The position numbers and the translations under genes are program-made. Below are positions 1 to 8,181 of a DNA stretch of 64,000 nt, piece after piece; the stretch's first letter is position 1; each line of letters begins with the position of its first letter. The stretch is from JADJRG01 sp964474905 (GTDB lineage: Bacteria > Myxococcota_A > Polyangia > Nannocystales > Nannocystaceae): assembly GCA_964474905.1 (NCBI GenBank), contig CAYYUP010000025.1, positions 10,709 to 74,708 on the forward strand. Reading direction: 5' to 3'. The notes beneath the pieces are model-generated. The model saw only the letters and a list, made by a program, of their open reading frames with translations, searched no databases and was not told the DNA's origin.

Positions 1-1
1 C

Positions 2-484
2 CCGCTGTTTGACCAGCGGCGCGAGCTCCATCTGGTGGTCGACCAGCCCGCGGATCTCCGCCATAAACACCCCGATCTCGATGCCCAGACCCTGGTACTG
101 GTCGAGGCGGCGGCGCTGCGTTTGCAGGCGGATCTCGTCGAGATCTTTGGTCCCTCCGGGGCGGTTGTAAATATGTCCTGGAGAGCAGGTGGAGGGGATG
201 ACGAGGTGATCGACGAAGAGTCGGCCTTGCTCGCCCTAACCCTCGCGGATGAGATTGTGCATGGTCGGGTTTCGCTCGCGCGGATCTCTGAGTTCGCCGA
301 GGCTTCGCCGCGCGGCCTCGTCGTCTTTTCAACACATTCGCGCGAGCCCCGTGCGGGCGCTCGCGCCTGGGTGCGGGTCGGAGAGGCGCGCTGGCAGATC
401 GATGACGAGGTGGAGTTCGATGTGCGAGAGCCCGCGGGCCTGCGTTCGGCGCTTGACGAGGTGCTGCGGCGCTGTTTTCAGTGA
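2..484 (+). CDS. Unknown protein, 5' end cut by window edge
   Basis: The reading frame is open from the first bases of the window, so the visible 160 residues are only the C-terminal part. GTG at 35 is merely an internal codon. The protein is soluble-looking and acidic, with no membrane segment. A segment DEESALLALTLADEIVHG is predicted helical, and the end (PAGLRSALDEVLRRCFQ) reads like a closing helix. I recognise no family. It ends 138 bp before the P450 on the same strand, so the two could be co-transcribed, but the gap is large. The coding call rests on the long open frame and on GC-rich third positions like its neighbours. Confidence 0.6.
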   Translation, partial: PLFDQRRELHLVVDQPADLRHKHPDLDAQTLVLVEAAALRLQADLVEIFGPSGAVVNMSWRAGGGDDEVIDEESALLALTLADEIVHGRVSLARISEFAEASPRGLVVFSTHSREPRAGARAWVRVGEARWQIDDEVEFDVREPAGLRSALDEVLRRCFQ

Positions 485-622
485 GCGACAAGAGCCTGTA
501 GTGATTCGATCCGGGGGTGGGCAGAGGCGGTGTCGCCGCTGAAAATGCGCGGCTTTACGGACCGACAAGGTGCACTCTCGTGGTCATCTGTAGGCGTACA
601 ATCGGCGAGCGAGTCCCGCATC

Positions 623-1834
623 ATGAAGCTGAAACTCTCAGATCCTGCGGTCCGACGGGACCCCTATCCGACCTATGCATATCTCCGCAAACACGCGCCT
701 CTGGTTGCGGTGAAGCGGCCCCTTATCGGTCGCACCTGGTACCTGAGCCGCTATGAGGATGTGGCAGCGGCGCTCCGCGACGATCGCTTGGTCAATGGTC
801 GTAGCAACGTCGGTGATGGCAAGGGGTGGCCGTGGTGGATGCCGAAGTCCTTTCGGCCGTTTATCGAGACCATGGTGACCACAGATGGTGATGTTCATCG
901 TCGCCTGCGGGCGCTGGTGCAGGTGGCCTTTACACCGCGGAGGATCGCCGACCTACGATCTCTGGTGGAGGTTGTTGTCTCCGAGCAGCTAGATGTGCTC
1001 GCGGCCAAGGGGGCGCGTGGTTCTGCCGATCTTCTCGAGGACTTTGCCTTGCCGGTGCCGCTCGCGATCATCTCTCGGATGATGGGGGTGCGAGCCGAGC
1101 AGCAGATGGGGTTTCATCACCTCACCAGTCGCTTTATGGAGCTAGCTGAGCACGGCGTTGCGGGCCTTTTTTTGGGGGCGCGTAACACCATGAAGCTGAT
1201 CAAATTTCTTCGCGAGCAGGTCGCCGAGAAGCGAGCGCAGCCGGGCGACGATCTGGTCTCTGCGCTGCTCGCTGCCGAGGCGGATGGCGAGAGTTTGACC
1301 GTCGATGAGGTCGCGTCGATGATCTTCCTCCTCCTGCTTGCGGGGCACGAGACAACCATCAATTTGATCGGTAGCGGGACTCTGGCACTCCTGGATTTTC
1401 CGTCCCAGATGGAGCTGCTGCGCGAGGATCCGACGCGCGTCGATCTCGCGATCGAAGAGCTGCTGCGCTTTTCGAATCCTGTTGAGCAGACCTCGCCCAG
1501 ATACGCTCGCGAGCCGATCGAACTCCACGGCCAGGTGATCCAAAAGGGCGAGATCGTGGCGCCGCTGATCGCCTCGGCGAATCGCGATTCGGAGGTATTT
1601 GAGAGGCCGGACGAGCTTGATATCAGGCGTACGCCGAATCGCCATCTCGCCCTGGGTCACGGGGCCCACTACTGCTTGGGGGCCCCGCTCGCGCGCATGG
1701 AGGGTCAAATTGCGGTGAATGCACTGCTCCAGAGGTTTCCGGCGCTGCGCTTGGCGGTGCCGCGGGATCGTCTCGAGTGGCGCCGTTCTACGCTCATTCG
1801 CGGGTTGAAGCGCTTGCCCGTGTTGGTGGAGTAG
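623..1834 (+). CDS. Cytochrome P450
   Basis: Soluble bacterial class I P450 of 403 residues, a haem-thiolate monooxygenase that needs ferredoxin and reductase partners; none is encoded nearby. The I-helix oxygen-activation motif AGHETT is at residues 240-245, the K-helix ExxR at 278-282 (EELLR), and the haem-binding loop LGHGAHYCLG at 344-353, with Cys351 as the proximal thiolate ligand. I chose the ATG at 623 because it gives the usual start just before the DPYPTY segment. The frame is open further upstream to 530, but the extra 31 residues have no P450 character. The substrate cannot be told from sequence. It is convergent with the PNGase-like gene. Confidence 0.95.
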   Translation: MKLKLSDPAVRRDPYPTYAYLRKHAPLVAVKRPLIGRTWYLSRYEDVAAALRDDRLVNGRSNVGDGKGWPWWMPKSFRPFIETMVTTDGDVHRRLRALVQVAFTPRRIADLRSLVEVVVSEQLDVLAAKGARGSADLLEDFALPVPLAIISRMMGVRAEQQMGFHHLTSRFMELAEHGVAGLFLGARNTMKLIKFLREQVAEKRAQPGDDLVSALLAAEADGESLTVDEVASMIFLLLLAGHETTINLIGSGTLALLDFPSQMELLREDPTRVDLAIEELLRFSNPVEQTSPRYAREPIELHGQVIQKGEIVAPLIASANRDSEVFERPDELDIRRTPNRHLALGHGAHYCLGAPLARMEGQIAVNALLQRFPALRLAVPRDRLEWRRSTLIRGLKRLPVLVE

Positions 1835-1853
1835 TAGGCGCGGCAAGGCACGA

Positions 1854-3107
1854 TCAGCGGTACGCGATCATCAAGGCCGAGAGGTAGTAGTAGGGAAGGC
1901 CGTGGCCATCATCGCAGCTGGTGCCGCCGACGCAGCCGACGCAGGGATCGGCACCGGGCCGGCAGCTGTTCTCGAACTCATCGACGGCGTAGACGACGGT
2001 ATTTTCGACTCCAGGTAGTACTGTTTCGGTGGCATCGATGAGCCAGGGCACGACGTCTGCGCCGGGGCACCAGCCTGCGCGGGGGAATTTCCAGGTGCCG
2101 AGCTGGTCGGGCACCGCGGTCTCTGGGCAGTCGTCGCGCCATACGGTTTTGGTGTAGCCGCCGCCGCCGTTGAGTTGATAGCCATGCGCTCGCGCGCAGA
2201 ACTCGGCGCAGTTATCGACGTTGCCAAAACCATGGCCGGTGATGTGACTGCGCAGCTTAAAGCTCGTGGCGTCGGCCGGCGGCGTGAAGCTCTGGCTGGG
2301 GACCTGGGAGTCGACCGTGTTGTTGGGATCGCCGTAGGAGAAGCTTTGGTACCAGAGCGGGTAGACCTCGATCGCCCGCGGGCTGGGGATGCCACCGTGG
2401 AAGTTGAGGCTGGCGTCGACGAGCCAGCCCTCGCCCTGCTCGTGGCCGGGGCCGACCCAGGTGTCGATAAAAACTCGAATCGTCGTATCCCCTTTGAGCA
2501 GCGGTCGGAGGTCGGTCATGTCCAGCGTCCAGGCGGCGGGCAGGCGATAGGCGGTGATAAAGCGGGCGAGCTCGACGTAGCCTTCGTCCTCAGCGCCCGG
2601 CCATCGAACAACGCCGATAGTCCCGTAGCGGTCCCAATGATCGCAGAGGCCGTTGGGGCAATTGAGGGCGAAGTCGAGGGTGATCTCGTCGTACTCCCCG
2701 CTTGCGGGCAAGGCGACGTCTACGTCGATCTGACGCCGATTCTCCTCGCCAAAGTAGACATGTTCGCCTACAAAAATCTGCACCAGCGCATCGTCCCCAG
2801 GCTGCAACACCTTGCCGCCGCTGCTCTCGGACTCGGTCGTATTGGTCGCTGTGCTGCTGGTACTTGGCCCGCTCGTGCTAGTGCTAGTGCTAGCGCTTGT
2901 CTGGTCGGTGTCGGAGGTCGGGTTGGTCGACTCTGAGGTGCTCGCAGAGGGCGTGGGCTCGCAGGCAAATAGTAGGAGTGCGACGAGAGGCGCGGTGGAC
3001 GAGAGAGCGGCGTGACTCGAAGTGCTGCGCATAATGCACGATACGCGATTCGGCCCTGAGCAGTGGCTTCGGTCCAAATCGACGCGGAGCCGGGCGAACG
3101 ACGGCAT
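1854..3107 (-). CDS. PNGase F-like secreted lipoprotein
   Basis: Resembles flavobacterial peptide-N4-(N-acetyl-beta-glucosaminyl)asparagine amidase F, which releases N-glycans from glycoproteins. A lipobox LLLFAC is followed by a Ser/Thr spacer and then both PNGase F domains. The blocks CPNGLCDHWDRY, ARFITAYR, NCAEFCARAH and FPRAGWCPG line up with the Elizabethkingia enzyme from memory. Asp of WDRY (D159 from this start) matches catalytic D60, and Glu of NCAEFC (E302) matches E206, but the position of E118 is Asp (IDTW, D215). ATG at 3107 is chosen because AAGGAGG lies 8 nt upstream. ATG at 3032 would give a more classical 24-residue signal peptide (392 aa product). Lipid-anchored, likely on the cell surface. 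Confidence 0.85.
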   Translation of the reverse strand: MPSFARLRVDLDRSHCSGPNRVSCIMRSTSSHAALSSTAPLVALLLFACEPTPSASTSESTNPTSDTDQTSASTSTSTSGPSTSSTATNTTESESSGGKVLQPGDDALVQIFVGEHVYFGEENRRQIDVDVALPASGEYDEITLDFALNCPNGLCDHWDRYGTIGVVRWPGAEDEGYVELARFITAYRLPAAWTLDMTDLRPLLKGDTTIRVFIDTWVGPGHEQGEGWLVDASLNFHGGIPSPRAIEVYPLWYQSFSYGDPNNTVDSQVPSQSFTPPADATSFKLRSHITGHGFGNVDNCAEFCARAHGYQLNGGGGYTKTVWRDDCPETAVPDQLGTWKFPRAGWCPGADVVPWLIDATETVLPGVENTVVYAVDEFENSCRPGADPCVGCVGGTSCDDGHGLPYYYLSALMIAYR

Positions 3108-3229
3108 GAGGAGGTCCTCCTTGGGAAGCATTTCTTCTGCGTGAGGTTCGTCCTTCGTTCCTGGTTAAAGTCGGAAATGTTGGTCAATATGCCGTGATTA
3201 CGGTCCAGATTGGGAAATTGCGACAGTGT

Positions 3230-3258
3230 TTGACTTTGAAAACAATTTTCAATATCAG
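3230..3258 (+). promoter_or_regulatory. Promoter with embedded Fur box
   Basis: A -35-like TTGACT (3230-3235) and a -10-like TATCAG (3253-3258) are separated by exactly 17 bp. That spacer is the inverted repeat TTGAAAACAATTTTCAA (3236-3252). From memory, the deltaproteobacterial Fur motif is WTGAAAATNATTTTCAW; the site differs at one position. Iron-loaded Fur bound here would block RNA polymerase. The predicted transcript starts about at 3265, almost at the ATG of the imelysin gene, so the mRNA would be close to leaderless or use the GTG at 3296. Confidence 0.7.
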
Positions 3259-3265
3259 ATAGTTC

Positions 3266-4474
3266 ATGTCGTTCAAGCACAGTACCGGCTCGCCCGTGCC
3301 GTTGGGTCGAAAGTACGTTATCGCTCATTTTGGGGTCTTTCTGGGGCTCGCATCCGGTTGCGAAGTTGGTTTGGATTCACCGTGGAATGATCCTGAATTT
3401 CGCGACACGGCGATCGCTGTGGTCGATAATTACGGCGTAGGAGTAGCCGCAGGATATGATGATACGTTGCTCGCGACGGAGGTGTTGGAGGGCTTTGTGG
3501 AGTCATTCTTGGCCGCGCCGGGGGAGGCGACGATGGCCGAGGCCCGAGCTGCATGGCTGAGCGCTCGGGCGCTCTACGGCGAGACGGAGGTCTTTCGGTT
3601 TTACGAGGGGCCGATCGATGGCGTCGAGGGGCGGATCAATGCTTGGCCGCTCGACGAGGCCTATATCGATTACGTTGTCGGCCAGCAGGATGCGGGTATC
3701 ATCTCGAATCCTGATGCCTACCCGACGATCGATGTGGCGACAGTGCTCGCCGCGAACGAGGCTCTTGGCGAGGACACCATATCGAGTGGTTGGCACGCGC
3801 TAGAGTTCTTGCTTTGGGGTCAGGATCTCGACCCTGAGGGTCCGGGCGATCGGCCCTACAGGGATTATATCGATGGGCCGGAGGCCACGGCGGCCCACGC
3901 CGATCGGCGTCGACAGTACATTCGAGCGGTCATGCAGGCGCTTTTGGCCGACCTTCGCGCCGTCGATTCGGAGTGGCACGAGTCGCAGGGTCTCTACCGC
4001 AGGGCTTTTGTCGGCGGCGATCCAAAGGAGGCAGTGCGCCGCATGCTGCTCGGCATGGCGAGTTTAGGCGGCGATGAACTGGCGGGGGAACGGATCACGG
4101 TGGCCTTTGAGACCCGTGAGCAGGAGGACGAGCACTCCTGCTTTAGCGACAATACCCACAATGATTTGATCGCCGGCGCTCGCGGTATCGAAAATGTCTA
4201 CTTGGGGAGAGTTCGGGGGTCGACGGGGCCGGGAATCTCTGCGCTCGTTGCCAGTTTAGACGCCGACCTCGACCGTCGTTTACGGGCGCAGCTAGACCGC
4301 ACTGCCCTGGTCCTAGAGTCGATACCGGCGCCTTTCGACCGGTCGATTCAGGCGGCGGAGGGCTCTCCTGCCCGCGAAGCCATCGCAGCATCGATCGAGG
4401 CGTTAAGGGTGCAAACAGAGATGATTCTCGAGGTCGCCGAACTGCTCGAGGTCGAGCTTAACATCGAGGCCTGA
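3266..4474 (+). CDS. Imelysin-family (IrpA-like) lipoprotein
   Basis: Imelysin-like protein (peptidase M75/IrpA group), 402 residues, exported and lipid-anchored: signal segment with lipobox LASGC, Cys32. The family hallmark GxHxxE appears as GWHALEFLLWG (His177, Glu180), and a second conserved block HSCFSDNTHND lies near residue 291. The family is linked to iron acquisition, with no proven peptidase activity in most members. The gene sits directly behind a promoter with a Fur-like site and is followed after one base by a di-haem oxidoreductase, a pairing known from iron-responsive imelysin clusters. Start uncertain: ATG 3266 has no Shine-Dalgarno and lies at the predicted transcript start; GTG 3296 gives a cleaner signal peptide. 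Confidence 0.9.
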   Translation: MSFKHSTGSPVPLGRKYVIAHFGVFLGLASGCEVGLDSPWNDPEFRDTAIAVVDNYGVGVAAGYDDTLLATEVLEGFVESFLAAPGEATMAEARAAWLSARALYGETEVFRFYEGPIDGVEGRINAWPLDEAYIDYVVGQQDAGIISNPDAYPTIDVATVLAANEALGEDTISSGWHALEFLLWGQDLDPEGPGDRPYRDYIDGPEATAAHADRRRQYIRAVMQALLADLRAVDSEWHESQGLYRRAFVGGDPKEAVRRMLLGMASLGGDELAGERITVAFETREQEDEHSCFSDNTHNDLIAGARGIENVYLGRVRGSTGPGISALVASLDADLDRRLRAQLDRTALVLESIPAPFDRSIQAAEGSPAREAIAASIEALRVQTEMILEVAELLEVELNIEA

Positions 4475-4475
4475 G

Positions 4476-5885
4476 ATGACTCATCACTCACAAAAACCTG
4501 CTCAGTTATGGGCTTCGCTGGGTGTGTGTGTGGCACTTGGCAGCGCGTCAGCTGGTTGCGACGGGAACGAAGAACCCCTTGCATACGTCGGTGAAGAGCG
4601 TTCTGGGGGGAAGACGACCGTCGACGATGCGAGCATGCATGCGTTCACATTTGCGGCCCGCAACATGAGCTTTGAGAGGCGCCAGCGTTTTGTCGTAGGC
4701 AATTCGTTTTTCAACAAAAATTGGGTGCAGGCGCCTGCCTCGACGGAGGCGCGGGATGGGCTTGGGCCGACGTTTAATGCTCGCTCCTGTTCGACCTGCC
4801 ATCTGCGGGACGGCCGCGGAAGGCCCCCCTTCGAAGGTGAGCCGTTCATTGGCTTACTGCTGCGCCTGTCGACGTTCGGGACCGACGGCGAGGTGGTACC
4901 GGTGCCGGGTTATGGAGATCAGCTCCAGCCCTCTTCGATCGACGGAGTGCCTGCGGAGGGGCGACCTACGGTTCGGTATACCGAAGTTTCGGGCCGCTTC
5001 GCCGACGGCGAGGCCTATAGGCTCCGGCGGCCGATGTATACGATCGAGGAGCCGAGTTTTGGGCCCCTCGATCCCTCGGTGATGGTGTCACCGCGTGTCG
5101 CTCCGGCGATGATCGGCTTGGGCTTGCTCGCGGCGATCTCCGAGCGCGAGATTCTCGCGAGGCAGGACATCGACGATGTTGATGGCGATGGTATCTCTGG
5201 GCGAGCTAACTGGGTGTGGCATGTCCAGGGCGATGCCCTTGCGCTCGGTCGATTTGGTTGGAAGGCGAATCAACCGACGGTGCGCCAGCAGTGTGCGGGC
5301 GCCTTTGTCGGCGATATGGGCATCACGTCGACGATTTTTCCAGAAGAAAACTGCCCCGAGGGTCAGGTCGAATGCGGGCAGGCGCAGGACGGAGGATCGC
5401 CCGAGCTGAGCCCTGCGTTATTGGATGACATCAGCTTCTACGCGAGCACGCTGGCGGTGCCCGCTCGTCGCGATGTCGGAGATCCCGAGGTTTTGGCGGG
5501 GCGCGAACTCTTCGGTGAGATCGGCTGCGCTGCCTGTCATACGCCGCGCTATGTCACCGCCGAGAACGCGGACTTGGTCGAGACTCGCGCTCAGTTGATC
5601 TGGCCCTATACCGATCTTCTCCTGCACGATATGGGCGATGGCTTGGCGGATCTCCGGCCCGATGGGCTTGCAGATGGTCATGAGTGGCGGACTCCGCCGC
5701 TCTGGGGAATTGGCCTGGTGGCGACGGTCAATGGGCACACGAACTTTCTTCACGATGGCAGGGCACGCTCGCTCCTGGAGGCCGCGATCTGGCATGGCGG
5801 TGAGGCGGCCGTCGCCCGCGAGGCACTGCTCCTCTTAGATGCCGCCGAGCGCAGGTCGCTAGTTATCTTTATGGAATCGCTATGA
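4476..5885 (+). CDS. Di-haem oxidoreductase (DHOR/COG3488-type) lipoprotein
   Basis: Secreted c-type cytochrome of the di-haem thiol oxidoreductase-like family (PF06537), 469 residues. A lipobox ASAGC (Cys28) predicts lipid anchoring. Two covalent haem sites are visible: CSTCH at 105-109 and CAACH at 351-355. The second half ends with WRTPPLWGIGL and TNFLHDGRARSLLEAAIWHGGEA, typical of this family and related to MauG/cytochrome c peroxidases. It starts one base after the imelysin stop, so it is translationally coupled and shares the Fur-type promoter. A redox role in iron handling together with imelysin is inferred from this recurrent pairing. Confidence 0.92.
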   Translation: MTHHSQKPAQLWASLGVCVALGSASAGCDGNEEPLAYVGEERSGGKTTVDDASMHAFTFAARNMSFERRQRFVVGNSFFNKNWVQAPASTEARDGLGPTFNARSCSTCHLRDGRGRPPFEGEPFIGLLLRLSTFGTDGEVVPVPGYGDQLQPSSIDGVPAEGRPTVRYTEVSGRFADGEAYRLRRPMYTIEEPSFGPLDPSVMVSPRVAPAMIGLGLLAAISEREILARQDIDDVDGDGISGRANWVWHVQGDALALGRFGWKANQPTVRQQCAGAFVGDMGITSTIFPEENCPEGQVECGQAQDGGSPELSPALLDDISFYASTLAVPARRDVGDPEVLAGRELFGEIGCAACHTPRYVTAENADLVETRAQLIWPYTDLLLHDMGDGLADLRPDGLADGHEWRTPPLWGIGLVATVNGHTNFLHDGRARSLLEAAIWHGGEAAVAREALLLLDAAERRSLVIFMESL

Positions 5886-6345
5886 GCTATCGGATCGAAA
5901 TCGGCCGCAGCCACAGCAGGGACGGTGCGGACGAGTGCGATGCGGCAGTCCCGGGTCGGATCCCGCGGCCGTGGATCGTGATCTCGAAGCGGCCTGGCGC
6001 TCCGGCCTGAGCGACGCCTGTGTCTGCGACGCTTGTATCTCCGACGTTTGTATCCCCGACGCCTGGCCCCTCCGCCGGCTTCGATCGTCACACCTGGGCT
6101 CGCCGAGTCGCGGCAGCAGCGCGGCATCACGCGGCAGCGGTCGTGGCCGCTCGTGCATCGCCCGTGGTTCGCGCATAGGTGGGCGTAGGAGGGCGGATAC
6201 GCACGTTCGGGGTACCTGGGCGGGCAGGCTCGGAGTTCGTTCGAAGCCTGTGTGCCCGGGCGCTCAGAGTTGATTCGAAGCGCGCGGTGCAGGTCTAGAG
6301 TTGCCTCGCTTGCTGGTGGTCGTGGCGGCCTGGTATGAGCCAAAC
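5886..6345. other. Gene-poor interval between DHOR and beta-helix genes
   Basis: No convincing gene on either strand. Long frames on the minus strand here translate to Arg-rich low-complexity sequence and look like GC-driven artefacts. The only structure is a short 15-bp tandem repeat listed separately. Translation of the next gene could begin at TTG 6301 instead of GTG 6346. Confidence 0.5.
6012..6071. repeat. 15-bp tandem repeat, about four imperfect copies
   Basis: Units begin at 6012, 6027, 6042 and 6057 and follow the pattern CGACGYYTGTRTCYS. The last unit is degenerate. The array lies in the non-coding interval after the di-haem oxidoreductase. Confidence 0.7.
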
Positions 6346-8163
6346 GTGCGCACCTCCTGGCTACGAGCCCTGCTAGTCCTCGGGATCGGGCTCGTCGATG
6401 CCTCCTGCGGCGACGATGCTCCGGCGGAGGAGAGCCCGCCTCCGCCGGTGGAGGAGCGACCGTCGCCGGTGATGCGGGTTGCGCCCTCAAAGTTTGCACG
6501 TGTCGAAATATGTCCCAAGAGACTTGCCGGAATCGAGACCATCGATCGGGTGATTCCTGCGGGTTGCGGGCCCTTGAGGGTCGATCGAAGCTACCGTCTT
6601 GACGCCGGATCCCTGACGATTAAGCCAGGGGCGATCCTCGACTTTGAGGTCGGAGCGGAGCTGGCACTGGGCTTTGCGGGGACCACCAAGGTCGTCATCC
6701 AGGGCAGCGAACTGTCGCCGGTGATCCTCCGTCCGGCGCCCCCGGATGGGGGGGAGAGCGACGAAAACGGCGATGACTTTGAGGGCCCGCGATGGCCGGG
6801 TATTCGCCTCTACAAGGGGGCGGTGCACGCTCTTCTCGAGAACGTTGTGATCGAGCGGGTCGGCGATCCTGATCGCGGTGCGCTCTACATCGAGAGCCAC
6901 GGCGCAAGCGTCAGCAATGTGCTTTTTCGGGATGTCGCCGGCCTCGCGGTCTACGTCAACTCAAAGGGCGGGCTCCATCACTTCGCCAAAAACCGCATCG
7001 AAGGTCTGGTCGGTCCGACGTCGATGTTCCTGCCGGCGGCATCGATGCGGGCGTTGACCGCGGATAACGAGATCCCGAGCGAGAGTTCGATCCGATTGCT
7101 CGGCGACCATCTCTACGATGAGCATCTGTGGGCGAACCCTGGGGTGCCGGTGATCATCGGCGGTCGGATCGAGGTCGCTGGCAGCCAAGAGACCTCAGCA
7201 AAGCTGACCTTTTCGCCAGGTATCGAGCTGCACTTCGATCACGATGGTTACATCAACGTCGGTTACTACGATCCGGGGGTGATGATCGCCGAGGGCACCC
7301 CAGAGGCGCCGATCCTCTTCACCGCCTACGAGCATCACGAGGCCGGGGCGTGGCGCGGGATCAACCTCTACAAACACGCGTCGGCATCCTTTGCCAACGT
7401 CGTATTTGAGAACGGCGCACGATATGTCGACCGCGGGGTGCTCTACGCAAATAGCAAGGCCAAGCTCGGACTGCGGGATGTTCTCTTTCGCGATAACCGC
7501 TCGGGTATCGTTCTCTACCACGATCAAATCCAACTGCAGGAGTTCCGTGGGGTCCGCTTTGAGGGCACGCCGCGGCCGCTCAAGGTGCATCCTCAGATCT
7601 TCGGCGGGCTCGGCGAGGGCAATGATTTTGGCGGCGACAGGGTGCTCATCGACGACGGTGTGATCAATCGCGATACGACCTGGCGAGATCCAGGCGTTGT
7701 TGTTGAGCTTCGCCATCCGATCGCGGTTGAGGACGCGACGTTTACGCTGATGGCTGGGCTTAAGATCGAGGTTTGGGATGGATTTGGCCTCGACGTGCGC
7801 GAGGAGGCCCGGCTGCGGATCCTCGGGACGCGCGAGCATCTGGTAACGCTCGCCGGTATCAACGACAGGCGCGGGACCTGGGATTCGATCCATCTCAGGA
7901 GTGCAGAGGCTGGCGTCGCGCATGAGCTTCGCGGGCTACAAATGCGCAATGCAGGCGGCGATGCGGCGATCGTGATCCATGCGGGTGTGCGCGCTGCAGT
8001 CGAGGGCGTCAGCTGTGAGGCTTGCTTCAGCCCGACGCTTACGTGGCAGTGCGGTGCGGTGGTCGACGTCGAAGGCGTGGAGGCAAGCGCGGGGACGCCG
8101 GGGGCGATCGCGCGGCCGCAGTGCACTGGCTTGGAGCTGCCGCCGACCGAAGAAACGAACTGA
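6346..8163 (+). CDS. Beta-helix repeat lipoprotein
   Basis: Secreted protein of 605 residues, no enzymatic family recognised. GTG 6346 gives the signal peptide MRTSWLRALLVLGIGL followed by VDASC, a weak lipobox because Asp is at -3. A Pro/Glu-rich linker follows. The body shows repeated strand-turn units such as GTPEAPILFTA, GAWRGINLYKHA, FANVVFENG and LRDVLFRDN, with an earlier copy around GPRWPGIRLYKGAVHALLENVVIERVG. This is the look of right-handed parallel beta-helix lipoproteins common in myxobacteria. A C-terminal block has two Cys pairs (VSCEACF, WQCGA). It may bind or degrade polysaccharide, but no catalytic residues can be assigned. TTG 6301 is an alternative start. Confidence 0.75.
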   Translation: MRTSWLRALLVLGIGLVDASCGDDAPAEESPPPPVEERPSPVMRVAPSKFARVEICPKRLAGIETIDRVIPAGCGPLRVDRSYRLDAGSLTIKPGAILDFEVGAELALGFAGTTKVVIQGSELSPVILRPAPPDGGESDENGDDFEGPRWPGIRLYKGAVHALLENVVIERVGDPDRGALYIESHGASVSNVLFRDVAGLAVYVNSKGGLHHFAKNRIEGLVGPTSMFLPAASMRALTADNEIPSESSIRLLGDHLYDEHLWANPGVPVIIGGRIEVAGSQETSAKLTFSPGIELHFDHDGYINVGYYDPGVMIAEGTPEAPILFTAYEHHEAGAWRGINLYKHASASFANVVFENGARYVDRGVLYANSKAKLGLRDVLFRDNRSGIVLYHDQIQLQEFRGVRFEGTPRPLKVHPQIFGGLGEGNDFGGDRVLIDDGVINRDTTWRDPGVVVELRHPIAVEDATFTLMAGLKIEVWDGFGLDVREEARLRILGTREHLVTLAGINDRRGTWDSIHLRSAEAGVAHELRGLQMRNAGGDAAIVIHAGVRAAVEGVSCEACFSPTLTWQCGAVVDVEGVEASAGTPGAIARPQCTGLELPPTEETN

Positions 8164-8181
8164 GGCTTGCTCGAGCATCGC

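Noticed and set aside
5750..6499. Long minus-strand frame of 249 codons over the end of the di-haem gene and the following interval
   Set aside because: It is antisense to two real genes at its ends and translates to Arg/Ala/Pro-rich low-complexity sequence typical of GC-driven artefacts.
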